Positions 7,790 through 15,259 of a stretch of 26,813 nucleotides of DNA are shown here, in pieces; position 1 is the stretch's first letter, and each line of letters begins with the position of its first letter. A program made the position numbers and the translations under genes. The notes beneath the pieces are model-generated. The model was given only the letters and a program-made list of their open reading frames with translations. It was not told the DNA's origin and did no database searches. Source of the stretch: JBBQKP01 sp038326995 (GTDB lineage: Bacteria; Planctomycetota; Phycisphaerae; Tepidisphaerales; Tepidisphaeraceae); contig JBBQKP010000022.1 of the NCBI GenBank assembly GCA_038326995.1, positions 1 to 26,813 of the forward strand. Reading direction: 5' to 3'.

Positions 7790-9727
7790 CTACTTTTTTT
7801 CATCGACCACTTCGGCGTCGATCACTTCGTCCGTGCCGGAGCTGTTGCCGTTACCCGCTCGATCACTTTGCGCTTCGGGCCCCTTCGCCGCGCCGTCGGC
7901 CGCCTGCTCTGCGCCGGCGTCCTTATACATCGCCTCGGCCAACTTGTACGAGGCCTTCTCGGCGTTTTCCAAACTCCGCTTGATCGCCTCGGCGTCCTCG
8001 CCCTTGAGGTTTTCCTTCAGGGCCGAGAGTGCGGATTCGATCTCGCTTCGGACCGACGGCTCGACCTTGCTGCCGTACTCATTCAGCGACTTTTCCGTTG
8101 AGTACGCGAAGTTTTCCGCGCGGTTTTTCAGGTCGATCATCTCGCGACGCTTCTTGTCGTCTTCGGCATGAAGCTCGGCATCGCGGCGCATCTTCTCGAT
8201 CTCTTCCTTCGACAGGCCGCCCGAATTTTGCACGCGAATGTCAGACTTTTTACCCGTGCCCTTGTCGGTCGCACCGACTTCGAGGATGCCGTTGACGTCG
8301 ATCTTGAACTTGACCTCGATCTGCGGCGCGCCACGCGGTGCGGGCGGAATGCCTTCGAGGTTGAACGTGCCCAGGAGGCGATTGTCGCGTGCGTTGGGGC
8401 GTTCGCCCTGCAGAACGTTGATCGTGACCGACGGCTGATTGTCTGCCGCGGTGCTGAAGGTTTCGACCTTCTCGTGGGGGATCGTGGTGTTGCGCGGGAT
8501 GAGCACGGTCATCACGCCGCCCATGGTTTCGACGCCCAGTGAGAGCGGCGTTGCATCCAGAACCAGAATGTCCTTGATGGTGCCCTTGGCGATGCCGCCC
8601 TGGATGGCTGCGCCGATCGCGACGACCTCGTCGGGGTTGACGCTTCGGTTGGGTTCCTTGCCGTCGAACAGTTCCTTCACCAGCTTCTGCACGAGCGGCA
8701 CGCGCGTGCTTCCGCCCACCAACACAACTTCATCGAGGTCGGCCGGTTTGAGCTTGGCATCACGCAACGCGCTCAGCACGGGCTCGCGGCATCTTTCGAC
8801 GAGAGGCCCGATGAGCTGCTCGAACTTGGCACGCGTGATCGATTCGGTCATGTGCTTCGGGCCGTCGGCCGTCGCGGTGATGAACGGCAGGCTGATGCTG
8901 GTTTCCATCTGGCCCGAAAGTTCCTTCTTCGCCTTCTCGGCCGCTTCCTTCAATCGCTGCAGCGCCATCGCGTCCTTACGCAGGTCGATGCCTTCTTTCT
9001 TCTTGAATTCGTCAGCCAGCCAGTTGATCACCACCTCATCAAAGTCGTCGCCGCCAAGGTGCGTGTCGCCCGCGATGGAAAGCACTTTGAACAGCGAGCC
9101 TTCATCGTCCGTCTGCACGTCCAGGCACGACACGTCGAACGTGCCGCCGCCCAGATCGAATACGAAAATCCGCTGGTCTTTTTTCTTGTCCAGGCCGTAA
9201 GCCAGAGCGGCCGCGGTCGGCTCGGGAAGCACTCGCAAAACCTTCAAGCCCGCAATTTCTCCTGCGTGCTTGGTCGCCTGACGCTGTGCGTCGTTGAAGT
9301 ACGCCGGGACGGTGATGATGGCCTCGGTGACAGCCTCGCCGAGATAATCTTCCGCGGTCTTCTTCAGATCCTGCAGAATGAAGGCGGAAATCTCTTCGGG
9401 CGTATATTCCTTGCCGCGAATCCTGATCTTCACATACTCATCTTTGCCGCCCGTAATTTCATAGGGCACCATCTTTTCTTCAGACTCGACTTCGCTGTGT
9501 CGCCTGCCGATGAATCGTTTGACGGAATAGACGGTGTTTTTTGGATTGGTGACCTGCTGGTTGCGGGCGTTCTTGCCGATCGCACGCTCGCCGTTGTCAC
9601 GAAAGCCCACGACCGAAGGCGTGATGCGTTCGCCCGCGGAGTTGATCAGCACTTTAGGCTGATCCCCTTCCATGACAGCGACGACGGAATTGGTCGTACC
9701 CAGATCGATACCGATAATTTTTGACAT
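7790..9727 (-). CDS. dnaK: Chaperone DnaK (Hsp70)
   Basis: The ATP-dependent cytoplasmic Hsp70 chaperone, working with DnaJ and GrpE in protein folding. The 645-residue length is normal. Seen: IGIDLGTTNSVVAVMEG at the N-terminus (phosphate 1 loop), AYFNDAQRQATKHAGEIAGL, RVLPEPTAAALAYGL, FVFDLGGGTFDVS (phosphate 2), VLVGGSTRVPLVQ (adenosine region), then the substrate-binding domain with the linker DILVLDATPLSLGVET, and a lid ending in the low-complexity, acidic tail GTDEVIDAEVVDEKK. The start at 9727 has an AGGAG ribosome site about 11 bp upstream; a longer frame to 9766 has no support. Neither grpE nor dnaJ is adjacent. No CIRCE operator was recognised upstream. Confidence 0.98.
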   Translation of the reverse strand: MSKIIGIDLGTTNSVVAVMEGDQPKVLINSAGERITPSVVGFRDNGERAIGKNARNQQVTNPKNTVYSVKRFIGRRHSEVESEEKMVPYEITGGKDEYVKIRIRGKEYTPEEISAFILQDLKKTAEDYLGEAVTEAIITVPAYFNDAQRQATKHAGEIAGLKVLRVLPEPTAAALAYGLDKKKDQRIFVFDLGGGTFDVSCLDVQTDDEGSLFKVLSIAGDTHLGGDDFDEVVINWLADEFKKKEGIDLRKDAMALQRLKEAAEKAKKELSGQMETSISLPFITATADGPKHMTESITRAKFEQLIGPLVERCREPVLSALRDAKLKPADLDEVVLVGGSTRVPLVQKLVKELFDGKEPNRSVNPDEVVAIGAAIQGGIAKGTIKDILVLDATPLSLGVETMGGVMTVLIPRNTTIPHEKVETFSTAADNQPSVTINVLQGERPNARDNRLLGTFNLEGIPPAPRGAPQIEVKFKIDVNGILEVGATDKGTGKKSDIRVQNSGGLSKEEIEKMRRDAELHAEDDKKRREMIDLKNRAENFAYSTEKSLNEYGSKVEPSVRSEIESALSALKENLKGEDAEAIKRSLENAEKASYKLAEAMYKDAGAEQAADGAAKGPEAQSDRAGNGNSSGTDEVIDAEVVDEKK

Positions 9728-10197
9728 AGATGGAATCTCCTGCCACGCACAACGGCGGGCGAACAATTGTAAACAAACGACGTGCCGGAGCGATGAATTC
9801 CGCTCAATCGTATTGCTTACAAGACTTTACATACCGCTGACACCAGATGATAGGCTCGCGCATGTCGTGATGGCAGGCGAATCAGGATCGGCGAAATTCT
9901 TACCTCTGACACCACGCCGCCGATCTCCGCCCGCCGCCACCCTTTTTCGCGCCTTTTCCACCGATCGGCCCGGTTTCGCACACTTTTTCCACCCCGCCGC
10001 AGGCGTTTTGATTTCGGTTTGATCATCGCATCTTCTTTATTGACATTATCTTACGTCGCCCATCTACTCCGCGGATTCTCTAGAAACGCACTTCTGGGCC
10101 GACGTCGCCTCGCCTCTACCGCATTCTCATCCATACGACCGGGCGCGCTTCGTGCATTGAACCAAAAACCGAAGCGCGGGCGGGGGATTGAATGAAA
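9728..10197. other. Upstream region of dnaK
   Basis: The 470 bp before dnaK presumably contain its promoter. A TTGTTTACAATTG palindrome lies close to the gene (about 9764-9776), but no classical CIRCE (TTAGCACTC-N9-GAGTGCTAA) or clear sigma-32-type element was recognised. No gene is visible. Confidence 0.4.
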
Positions 10198-10379
10198 GTA
10201 ACACTTCAGCCGTTTGCAGCAAATCGCATTTGTTCGAACGTTTTCGGTACCACGATTTGTATTCAAGTCGTGAAAGGCGCGAGCAGTCGATTCGGTGGCA
10301 TTTTTCGGGCGTATTACGACTTGCGTACAAATCGTGGCACCAGATATCGCGAAAGTTTGGCATTCGGCTGAAGTGTTTC
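10198..10379 (-). mobile_element. MITE-like element A, copy A1 (inverted relative to A2 and A3)
   Basis: The ends are GTAACACTTCAGCC on the left and GGCTGAAGTGTTTC on the right, inverted copies with one mismatch. Inside are paired arms of the type CACGATTTGTA...TACAAATCGTGG. When reverse-complemented, it aligns along its whole length with A3 (14888-15070), including the internal stretch around ctcgcgcctttcacgact. The 8-bp flanks (GAATGAAA and GTATACAA) agree at only 5 of 8 positions, so any target duplication has decayed. It has no ORF of its own. Confidence 0.85.
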
Positions 10380-10907
10380 GTATACAAATTAGCTCCTCAA
10401 GAGCTTCTCGGAGGTGTCAAAAATTTATCCTGAGAACTGATTGTGCGCGTGAAACGAGCGGTCCTGAATGCACGCAAGCAGAATCCACAAAAAGCCCAGA
10501 GTTGGACCGACATCTGGCATATCTTCGCGCCGGTTGATCAGTCGAGATTGACGACAGAGGAATCCGATTTGTAAAGGCTGGATGGTGAACCAAAACAAGC
10601 CGGATCGCGTCATGATGCGACCTGCATCCGGCTCTTCAGATGGAGTGGTGAGTGACATGCTTTCTGCGGACGCTCGGGGAATGACGTGAACCGGATTCTG
10701 CGGCAACTTGAACTTCGCCTTACGGTGCGCGATCATTCCATCCGCATCGCGTCTGGGATGTCATTCGACTATTGATGTGTCACCCGCGAAGGCCTGGATC
10801 TCACGATAGAGGCAAAGACGGTCCAAGAAACGAATGAAAACGGCCGATTTAATCAGTGACACGGTATCGTGCTGATGCTTTCTGAAATCTTAAACAGGAT
10901 TGTCGAC
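10380..10907. other. Intergenic region before the FkbM gene
   Basis: About 530 bp with no convincing gene; a 103-codon minus frame (10425-10736) has no recognisable features. A hairpin of AGCCGGAT/ATCCGGCT lies at 10598-10633. Nothing else noted. Confidence 0.5.
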
Positions 10908-11624
10908 ATGCTGAAAAGTTTATTGAGTGCTCTGGCAAGATCGCGCGGCTATCGAATTGTTCGCGACCGCGATCACGTCGCACAGATCGATCTTTTCGAG
11001 TTGCTTGTAGATAAATTGACCAACAATCGACCTGACTTCTTTTTCATTCAAATTGGAGCCAATGATGGCCTGATGGATGACCCGATTCAGGCTTACGTTA
11101 AGCGATTTCACTGGCGGGGAATCCTGGTCGAGCCGGTACGATTTTACTTCGACAAGCTTCGAACCAACTACGCCGGCGAGTCGCAGCTCATTTTCGAAAA
11201 TGCCGCCATCGCCCAAACCGACGCCACCCTCAAACTCTTCACCCTGCCGCCGTCACCCGATCTTCCCGATTGGGCGCACGGCTGCACGAGCTTTAATCGC
11301 GAAAACCTGCTCAAACATCGCAGCACCATTGCCGATGTGGCCAACCGAATTGAAGAAGTTTCGGTGGCTTCAATGACGTTTATGTCATTACTGGCCCGAC
11401 ATGATGTCAAGCATATTGACCTGCTTCAGATCGACGTCGAAGGTTTTGACTATGAGATTTTGAAACTGATAAATTTCGCAAAAATTAAACCGCGGCTGAT
11501 CCAGTTCGAACATTTCCTGCTCCCGTTGGCCGCACAGCGCGAGTGCTATGCACTTTTGAACGGACATGGATACGAACTTAATACCGTTGGCAGCAATACG
11601 ATCGCTTTACTAAGTGCGGAATAG
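10908..11624 (+). CDS. FkbM family SAM-dependent methyltransferase
   Basis: A class I methyltransferase expected to methylate a sugar hydroxyl or similar group, usually on exported polysaccharide or glycoconjugate. Seen in the 238-residue product: FFIQIGANDGLMDDPI (motif I, SAM binding), WRGILVEPVRFYFDKL with the acidic residue that holds the ribose, FENAAIAQTDATLKLF, and LLQIDVEGFDYEILK, the family's conserved D-V-E-G. The ATG at 10908 is preferred because AGGA stands 8 bp before it and the resulting start (MLKSLLSALARSRGY) resembles family members; GTG 10869 and ATG 10875 are also in frame. It converges on a GT32 gene 160 bp away, so the two suggest a small cell-surface sugar-modification locus. 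Substrate is unknown. Confidence 0.88.
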   Translation: MLKSLLSALARSRGYRIVRDRDHVAQIDLFELLVDKLTNNRPDFFFIQIGANDGLMDDPIQAYVKRFHWRGILVEPVRFYFDKLRTNYAGESQLIFENAAIAQTDATLKLFTLPPSPDLPDWAHGCTSFNRENLLKHRSTIADVANRIEEVSVASMTFMSLLARHDVKHIDLLQIDVEGFDYEILKLINFAKIKPRLIQFEHFLLPLAAQRECYALLNGHGYELNTVGSNTIALLSAE

Positions 11625-11785
11625 TAAATTTCGCCGCCTCTACGCCGCTCTACGTAACGCCTCATCCCAAAGCGATAGTTGTTTAATTCTAGATAGAACG
11701 ATTATCACGCACATCATGACGCCCATGCATATAACAAGTATGATAACAATCGTGCTTTCTACCTTTTGGATTTAGTGTGATTTCT

Positions 11786-12484
11786 TTACGTCAAGCGCTG
11801 TACTAATTGAGAAACGTGCAATCTGATTTTCTCCCACATGGAATAGTCCCGCCAGGAACCGTGACAATGATGGATGCCATACGCAACGCCCGCGTCAACT
11901 ATGACTTGCCTTTTCCTGCTTCCGATCGGAGTTGTAGGACTAAAAAACTCGCATCCCGGGGTGAAAACCGTCATCTGTTCATTCTTCATGGAATGGAGTA
12001 CTTCGGAGATAAAAAGCGGCCCGGTGGAGGTGAGCACATTGGACTGAGGATCGAAGGGCGGGTTGGATTTCAACCGGTCGATCACACGCCTGAAAAACGG
12101 GTGTCCAGGGGCCGCCGCAAAAAACGAGTTCGCGATCCGGCTGCTGGGATTTAAGTCGCCTTCGGTTTCCAGAGGAAGCACGCAATCATGTTCAACCATA
12201 TCAAACGGTTTGAGCATCTCGTAATCGGTATCCAGATAAAGTCCGCCGAGCCGATCCATGAGAAGATATCGGATCACGTCGGCCCGCATGATGTTCTTCG
12301 GTAGACCGACAAAGACGTCAAAAAAATCAGGGAATTCTGACTTTACAAATGCCAGATTATCTTCATCGGTCCAGAGCTTATATGTCCAATCCGGATGGAG
12401 CTTAATCAGAGCCTGCTGAAACATTTGTTCCCGGCGAGGCAGGACCGCAGTCTTGGCCGTCTGATGTATTAGTCGGGGTATCAT
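11786..12484 (-). CDS. Glycosyltransferase family 32 (DXD sugar-binding region) protein
   Basis: A cytoplasmic or membrane-peripheral sugar transferase of the GT32 type that includes capsular polysaccharide synthesis enzymes. Seen in the 232-residue product: IPRLIHQTAKT at the N-terminus (family I-P-K-x-I-H-Q), HPDWTYKLWTDEDN, then ADVIRYLLMDRLGGLYLDTDYEMLKP containing the DXD motif (D-T-D) that binds the nucleotide-sugar metal, FFAAAPGHPFF, TGPLFIS, and a C-terminal IHHCHGSWR matching the usual H-x-x-x-x-S-W. The donor and acceptor cannot be told. The start codon overlaps the stop of a 64-codon upstream frame by 4 bp. It converges with the FkbM methyltransferase gene. Confidence 0.9.
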   Translation of the reverse strand: MIPRLIHQTAKTAVLPRREQMFQQALIKLHPDWTYKLWTDEDNLAFVKSEFPDFFDVFVGLPKNIMRADVIRYLLMDRLGGLYLDTDYEMLKPFDMVEHDCVLPLETEGDLNPSSRIANSFFAAAPGHPFFRRVIDRLKSNPPFDPQSNVLTSTGPLFISEVLHSMKNEQMTVFTPGCEFFSPTTPIGSRKRQVIVDAGVAYGIHHCHGSWRDYSMWEKIRLHVSQLVQRLT

Positions 12485-12675
12485 TCAGCTGATAATTTTA
12501 GAACGCATCGCTGCGAATGTCCATTCGTGTAAAAGTCAGAAAAGAGGCCAATACCATGCAGCGCATTCGACCTCGAATCTAGTCCAAGAGTTTCGCCATA
12601 AAAGTGTTTACCTTCTGACCGAAAGACTGGTTGAACCTCGGGTCGAAATCGCCCGATCATTGTCGTGTTGTCCAT
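12481..12675 (-). CDS. Possible small protein upstream of and overlapping the GT32 gene
   Basis: A 64-codon frame, not recognised, whose TGA overlaps the GT32 ATG as ATGA (12481-12484), the arrangement typical of translationally coupled genes. The product is soluble (GRFRPEVQPVFRSEG... HGIGLFSDFYTNGHSQ) with no clear motif. The start ATG at 12675 has AAGG immediately before it, too close to be a good ribosome site. Element B1 begins only 10 bp upstream, so the frame could be the truncated remainder of a longer gene. It may equally be chance. Confidence 0.3.
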   Translation of the reverse strand: MDNTTMIGRFRPEVQPVFRSEGKHFYGETLGLDSRSNALHGIGLFSDFYTNGHSQRCVLKLSAE

Positions 12676-12684
12676 TCCTTATTC

Positions 12685-12976
12685 GTCACTCTTCAACCGA
12701 ATGCAGACGCAATTAATTGAGCCGCGGACGTGAGTAAGCGGTTTCTGCGATTCGGTGTGAAGAACTCAAAATGCGGACTCGCTTCGGGCCCGTCGGGCAG
12801 GACGATGTGAATTTTCACGAGCTGCACGCCCTTCACGGAGATTCAGAAGGAAGATGTCCTGCCGGACGGACCAAAAATGCGTTTGGACGCCGCGTTTACG
12901 AGTCTTGATATGCGTTCGATTATTCCCAGGGGAGATCGAGTATTTCGAGCGCTTCAGCAACAGACGGAAGTGTTAC
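12685..12976 (+). mobile_element. MITE-like element B, copy B1
   Basis: About 292 bp. The left end GTCACTCTTCAACC is a degenerate form of GTAACACTTCAGCC and the right end GGAAGTGTTAC its inverted partner. The interior matches B2 (13840-14147) along its length: a gtgaagaactc/cgcttcgggcc stretch, hairpin module C (arms near 12785-12802 and 12854-12873), a gcgttcgat section, and ttcgagcgcttc before the right end. The 8-bp flanks (CCTTATTC, GCAACAAT) do not match, so a duplication is not visible for this copy. Confidence 0.75.
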
Positions 12977-13004
12977 GCAACAATAACGCGTCATCCTTTT
13001 TTTG

Positions 13005-13139
13005 GTGACACTTCAGCCAAATGCCAGAATTCCCCGATATTTGGGTGCCACGATTTGTACGTGCACTGCACAACTACAAGTCGTGGCACCAAAAAACGTC
13101 CGAACAAACTCGATTTGCTGCAAACGCCTGAAGTGTTAC
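13005..13139 (+). mobile_element. MITE-like element A, copy A2 (internally deleted)
   Basis: Ends GTGACACTTCAGCC and CCTGAAGTGTTAC. Outer parts match A3 closely, but the central 50 bp (from the first inner arm to the second) are lost, leaving 135 bp with the inner arms GGTGCCACGA.../...TCGTGGCACC still paired. Flanks TTTTTTTG (12997-13004) and GTTTTTTG (13140-13147) agree at 7 of 8 positions, consistent with an 8-bp target duplication, although the flanks are simple in sequence. Confidence 0.88.
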
Positions 13140-13255
13140 GTTTTTTGAAATCAGGCGAGGCCCGATGGTTTGATCGCCAATTGATTCTATAACCGATCGC
13201 TACACCATAGATACATTTTTAAGAACCGACAGCAACTCAAACACGGATTACACAC

Positions 13256-13801
13256 ATGAACTCGATCAATAAAAATCAAAAGGAAGACAATTACAATGAC
13301 CTCGGGGGAGATCGGTCGGTCACGAAGCTCCGTGAAGTGGTCAAACATGCCAAGAGCGGCTTCCTGTGCACGGCGACGAATGACGCGAGCCATCTGAGCG
13401 CCCGACCGATGTCGGTGCGCGTTGTGGATGATGCCGGGGCGCTGTGGTTTCTGTGCGCGGCAGACAGCCATACGGTGGTCGAGGTCGGACGTGATCCGGC
13501 GGCGATCATGTTCTTTCAGGCGTCGCCTCACTCCGGCTTTTTGCGGCTGACGGGTACGGCGTCCTTGTCGCGCGACCGCGCGAAGATTCATGAACTTTGG
13601 TCGCCTCTCCTCAAAACATGGTTTACAGAAGGCGAAGATGATCCACGAATCACCGTACTGAAAATCACGCCAAGCACCGGCTATTATTGGGACAACAAAC
13701 ACGGCGACATGATCGCTGGCATAAAAATGGTCGTCGGTGCCGCGATCGGCCAGACGATGGACGACTCGATCGAGGGCACGCTTACGTTTGGTTCAAATTA
13801 G
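13256..13801 (+). CDS. Pyridoxamine 5'-phosphate oxidase-like protein, general stress protein 26 type
   Basis: A 181-residue flavin-binding split-barrel protein of the GSP26/PNPOx-like group; members bind FMN or FAD, and are often found among general stress proteins, but their reactions are mostly unknown. Seen: KHAKSGFLCTATNDASHLSARPMSVRVVDDAGALWFLC, which contains the R-P-M segment that contacts the flavin phosphate; HTVVEVGRDPAAIMFF; GFLRLTGTASLSRDRAKIHELWSPLLKTWFTEGEDDPRI, the long conserved W...KTWF.EG..DP section; and VLKITPSTGYYWD. This marks it as GSP26-like rather than PdxH. It lies between element copies B1/A2 and B2. The ATG at 13256 has no strong ribosome site. Confidence 0.9.
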   Translation: MNSINKNQKEDNYNDLGGDRSVTKLREVVKHAKSGFLCTATNDASHLSARPMSVRVVDDAGALWFLCAADSHTVVEVGRDPAAIMFFQASPHSGFLRLTGTASLSRDRAKIHELWSPLLKTWFTEGEDDPRITVLKITPSTGYYWDNKHGDMIAGIKMVVGAAIGQTMDDSIEGTLTFGSN

Positions 13802-13839
13802 TAAGCGACTACTCTCTCGTATGGTCGTTACGCAGATCC

Positions 13840-14147
13840 GTATCACTGCAGCCGACTGCGGACGGAATTAAACGATCCGCGCAATTCAGTAAGTGGGTAT
13901 TGTGGATCGATGTGAAGAGTTCAAAAAGCGGATTCGCTTCGGGCCCGTCCGGCAGGACATTGCGATGCTTCACGAGTTAAAGTCTCTCTAATACAATTCA
14001 GAGAAAGAAGTCCTGCCGGACGGGCCAGAAACGAGTCCAGGACGCCGGTTCTAAAAGACGCCGGTTCTAAAAGTCGTGATGTGCGTTCGATGACTTTCAG
14101 GGGACATCGAGAATTTCGAGCGCTTCTGCAAACGGCTGAAGTGTTAT
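13840..14147 (+). mobile_element. MITE-like element B, copy B2
   Basis: About 308 bp. Left end GTATCACTGCAGCCG, right end CGGCTGAAGTGTTAT; the right end shares its last 21 bp or so with the right end of element A. Flanks GCAGATCC (13832-13839) and GAAGATTC (14148-14155) agree at 6 of 8 positions. Inside: hairpin module C (arms near 13939-13960 and 14009-14029), and a direct duplication of GACGCCGGTTCTAAAA at about 14041-14072 that B1 lacks. Same orientation as B1. Confidence 0.85.
14041..14072. repeat. 16-bp tandem duplication within B2
   Basis: GACGCCGGTTCTAAAA occurs twice in direct succession. B1 has no equivalent, so the duplication arose in this copy. Confidence 0.85.
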
Positions 14148-14193
14148 GAAGATTCGATTGCTTTTAAACTATGTCAAGCTGCTCCTGCAAATG

Positions 14194-14223
14194 ACGCGGC
14201 ACACCCTTTGGAGTGTGCCGCGT
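14194..14223 (+). terminator. Rho-independent terminator
   Basis: A perfect 11-bp stem ACGCGGCACAC/GTGTGCCGCGT with an 8-nt loop, followed on the plus strand by TTTTC. It lies between the convergent stress-protein gene and the gene at 14253-14726, although element B2 now separates it from the former by about 390 bp. Confidence 0.75.
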
Positions 14224-14252
14224 TTTTCATTGATGATGTTTTTATAGACGTT

Positions 14253-14726
14253 TTAGTGTGAGCCGGCTTTCTTTGCAGTGCTTTCGCTTTTGGTCAGTGA
14301 TTCGGCACCTTGTTCCAGCGCACTGGCCAGGGTGGTGAGAGCGGTGCCTACGATACCGCCGACTTCTTCGGAGATTTTGCGGACCTTGGTGCTGAGCGAA
14401 TTCAGCGTTCGGGAGATCGCCTTACCGTCGAGCTCGTCGGCCGAAATGAGCTCGCGCAACTTGCCCAGTTCTGTCGCGACGGGTTTGGTTCCCGAGATGT
14501 CGAGAGTTTCGAGCATCGTCTGCCAGTGACTGATCGCCTTTTCGGCCTTCGGGCCGGCGAGTTTGGATAAGTCGCCGTGGAGCACTTTGGCGGTATCGCG
14601 AATTTCTTCGGCTACTTCGCCCTTTTTGGGCATTTCGTGGCCTGAATCCGAGTGTCCGCTCGACTGCATGCCCGAGCGTGACGAGGTTTTTGATTCTGGG
14701 CCTGAGGTAGATTTGGTCTGAGCCAT
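14253..14726 (-). CDS. Hypothetical hydrophilic helical protein
   Basis: A 157-residue protein, not recognised. Seen: a Ser/Thr/Gly-rich disordered N-terminus (residues 1-34), followed by a largely helical, charged body (EVAEEIRDTAKVLHGDLSKL; AISHWQTMLETL; ELGKLRELISADELD) and a small-residue amphipathic stretch (EEVGGIVGTALTTLASALEQGAESL) before a Lys/Ala tail. No signal peptide or definite membrane segment. The character recalls phasin-like or stress-associated scaffolding proteins, but this is only a resemblance. The ATG at 14726 has AAGGA 9 bp upstream, a good ribosome site, so the gene is probably real. It converges with the general stress protein gene. Confidence 0.72.
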   Translation of the reverse strand: MAQTKSTSGPESKTSSRSGMQSSGHSDSGHEMPKKGEVAEEIRDTAKVLHGDLSKLAGPKAEKAISHWQTMLETLDISGTKPVATELGKLRELISADELDGKAISRTLNSLSTKVRKISEEVGGIVGTALTTLASALEQGAESLTKSESTAKKAGSH

Positions 14727-15259
14727 GATGGCACATCCTTGAGTTGGAGAAAGGTCACAACGTCGAATGGTCGAGTGATCGCTGCTTCAGCAACGTAGCT
14801 GCGTTGTGGTCTCAAGCATCTTGACAAGCGCGGCGCATCTCCGCGTCGGATTTTTCGGCGAGCGATTCATCGGGGCTTATCCTTGTGGTGACACTTCAGC
14901 CGAGTGCCAGAATTCCGCGATATTTGGGTGTCACGACTTGTACGCGAGTCGTGATGCGCTTGAAAAATGCACACGATTCAACTGCTCGCGCCTTTCACGA
15001 CTTATGTACAAGTCGTGGCACCCAAAACGTCCGAACACATGCGATTTGCTGCAAACGGCTGACGTGTTACTCCTTGTGAAAGAACTGAAAGTGCGTGAGG
15101 GTGCAGACAACGGCCGAACTAATTAATGTCGCTTTTGGGCGCGTGACACCAAAATAAATCAAGCAGCTTCAGGCTTGCCTGAGAGTGTCTGCAGATTTTC
15201 ACGCGTCAACAGCCAAGTCCGTAAGTTTTGACGACATAAGAGTTTCTTGATGAAAAATT
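14727..15259. other. Intergenic region holding element A3
   Basis: The 533 bp between the hydrophilic-protein gene and the SMP-30-like pseudogene contain MITE-like element A3 (14888-15070) and its 8-bp duplications. Outside the element no gene or clear signal was seen. Confidence 0.6.
14888..15070 (+). mobile_element. MITE-like element A, copy A3, with exact 8-bp target duplication
   Basis: Ends GTGACACTTCAGCCG and CGGCTGACGTGTTAC are inverted with two mismatches. Flanks TCCTTGTG at 14880-14887 and TCCTTGTG at 15071-15078 are identical, the clearest insertion footprint in the window. The 183-bp interior is itself palindromic: inner arms GGTGTCACGACTTGTAC and GTACAAGTCGTGGCACC, with a second nested pair GAGTCGTGA/TCACGACTT. 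It contains no gene. 5'-GTAA/GTGA ends plus 8-bp duplications are what IS66-family transposases are known to produce. Confidence 0.92.

Noticed and set aside
8439..9724. Long open frames antisense to dnaK.
   Set aside because: They are shadows of a strongly conserved gene and have no motif or ribosome site.
9728..9850. A CIRCE operator or heat-shock promoter before dnaK.
   Set aside because: No sequence close to TTAGCACTC-N9-GAGTGCTAA is present, and candidate promoter boxes were too weak to claim.
10425..10736. A 103-codon minus-strand frame in the gap before the FkbM gene.
   Set aside because: No ribosome site, motif or consistent coding character; it spans a hairpin and appears to be chance.
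13187..13702. A 171-codon minus-strand frame over the stress-protein gene.
   Set aside because: The plus strand codes a recognisable GSP26-like protein; the minus product is arginine-rich and featureless.
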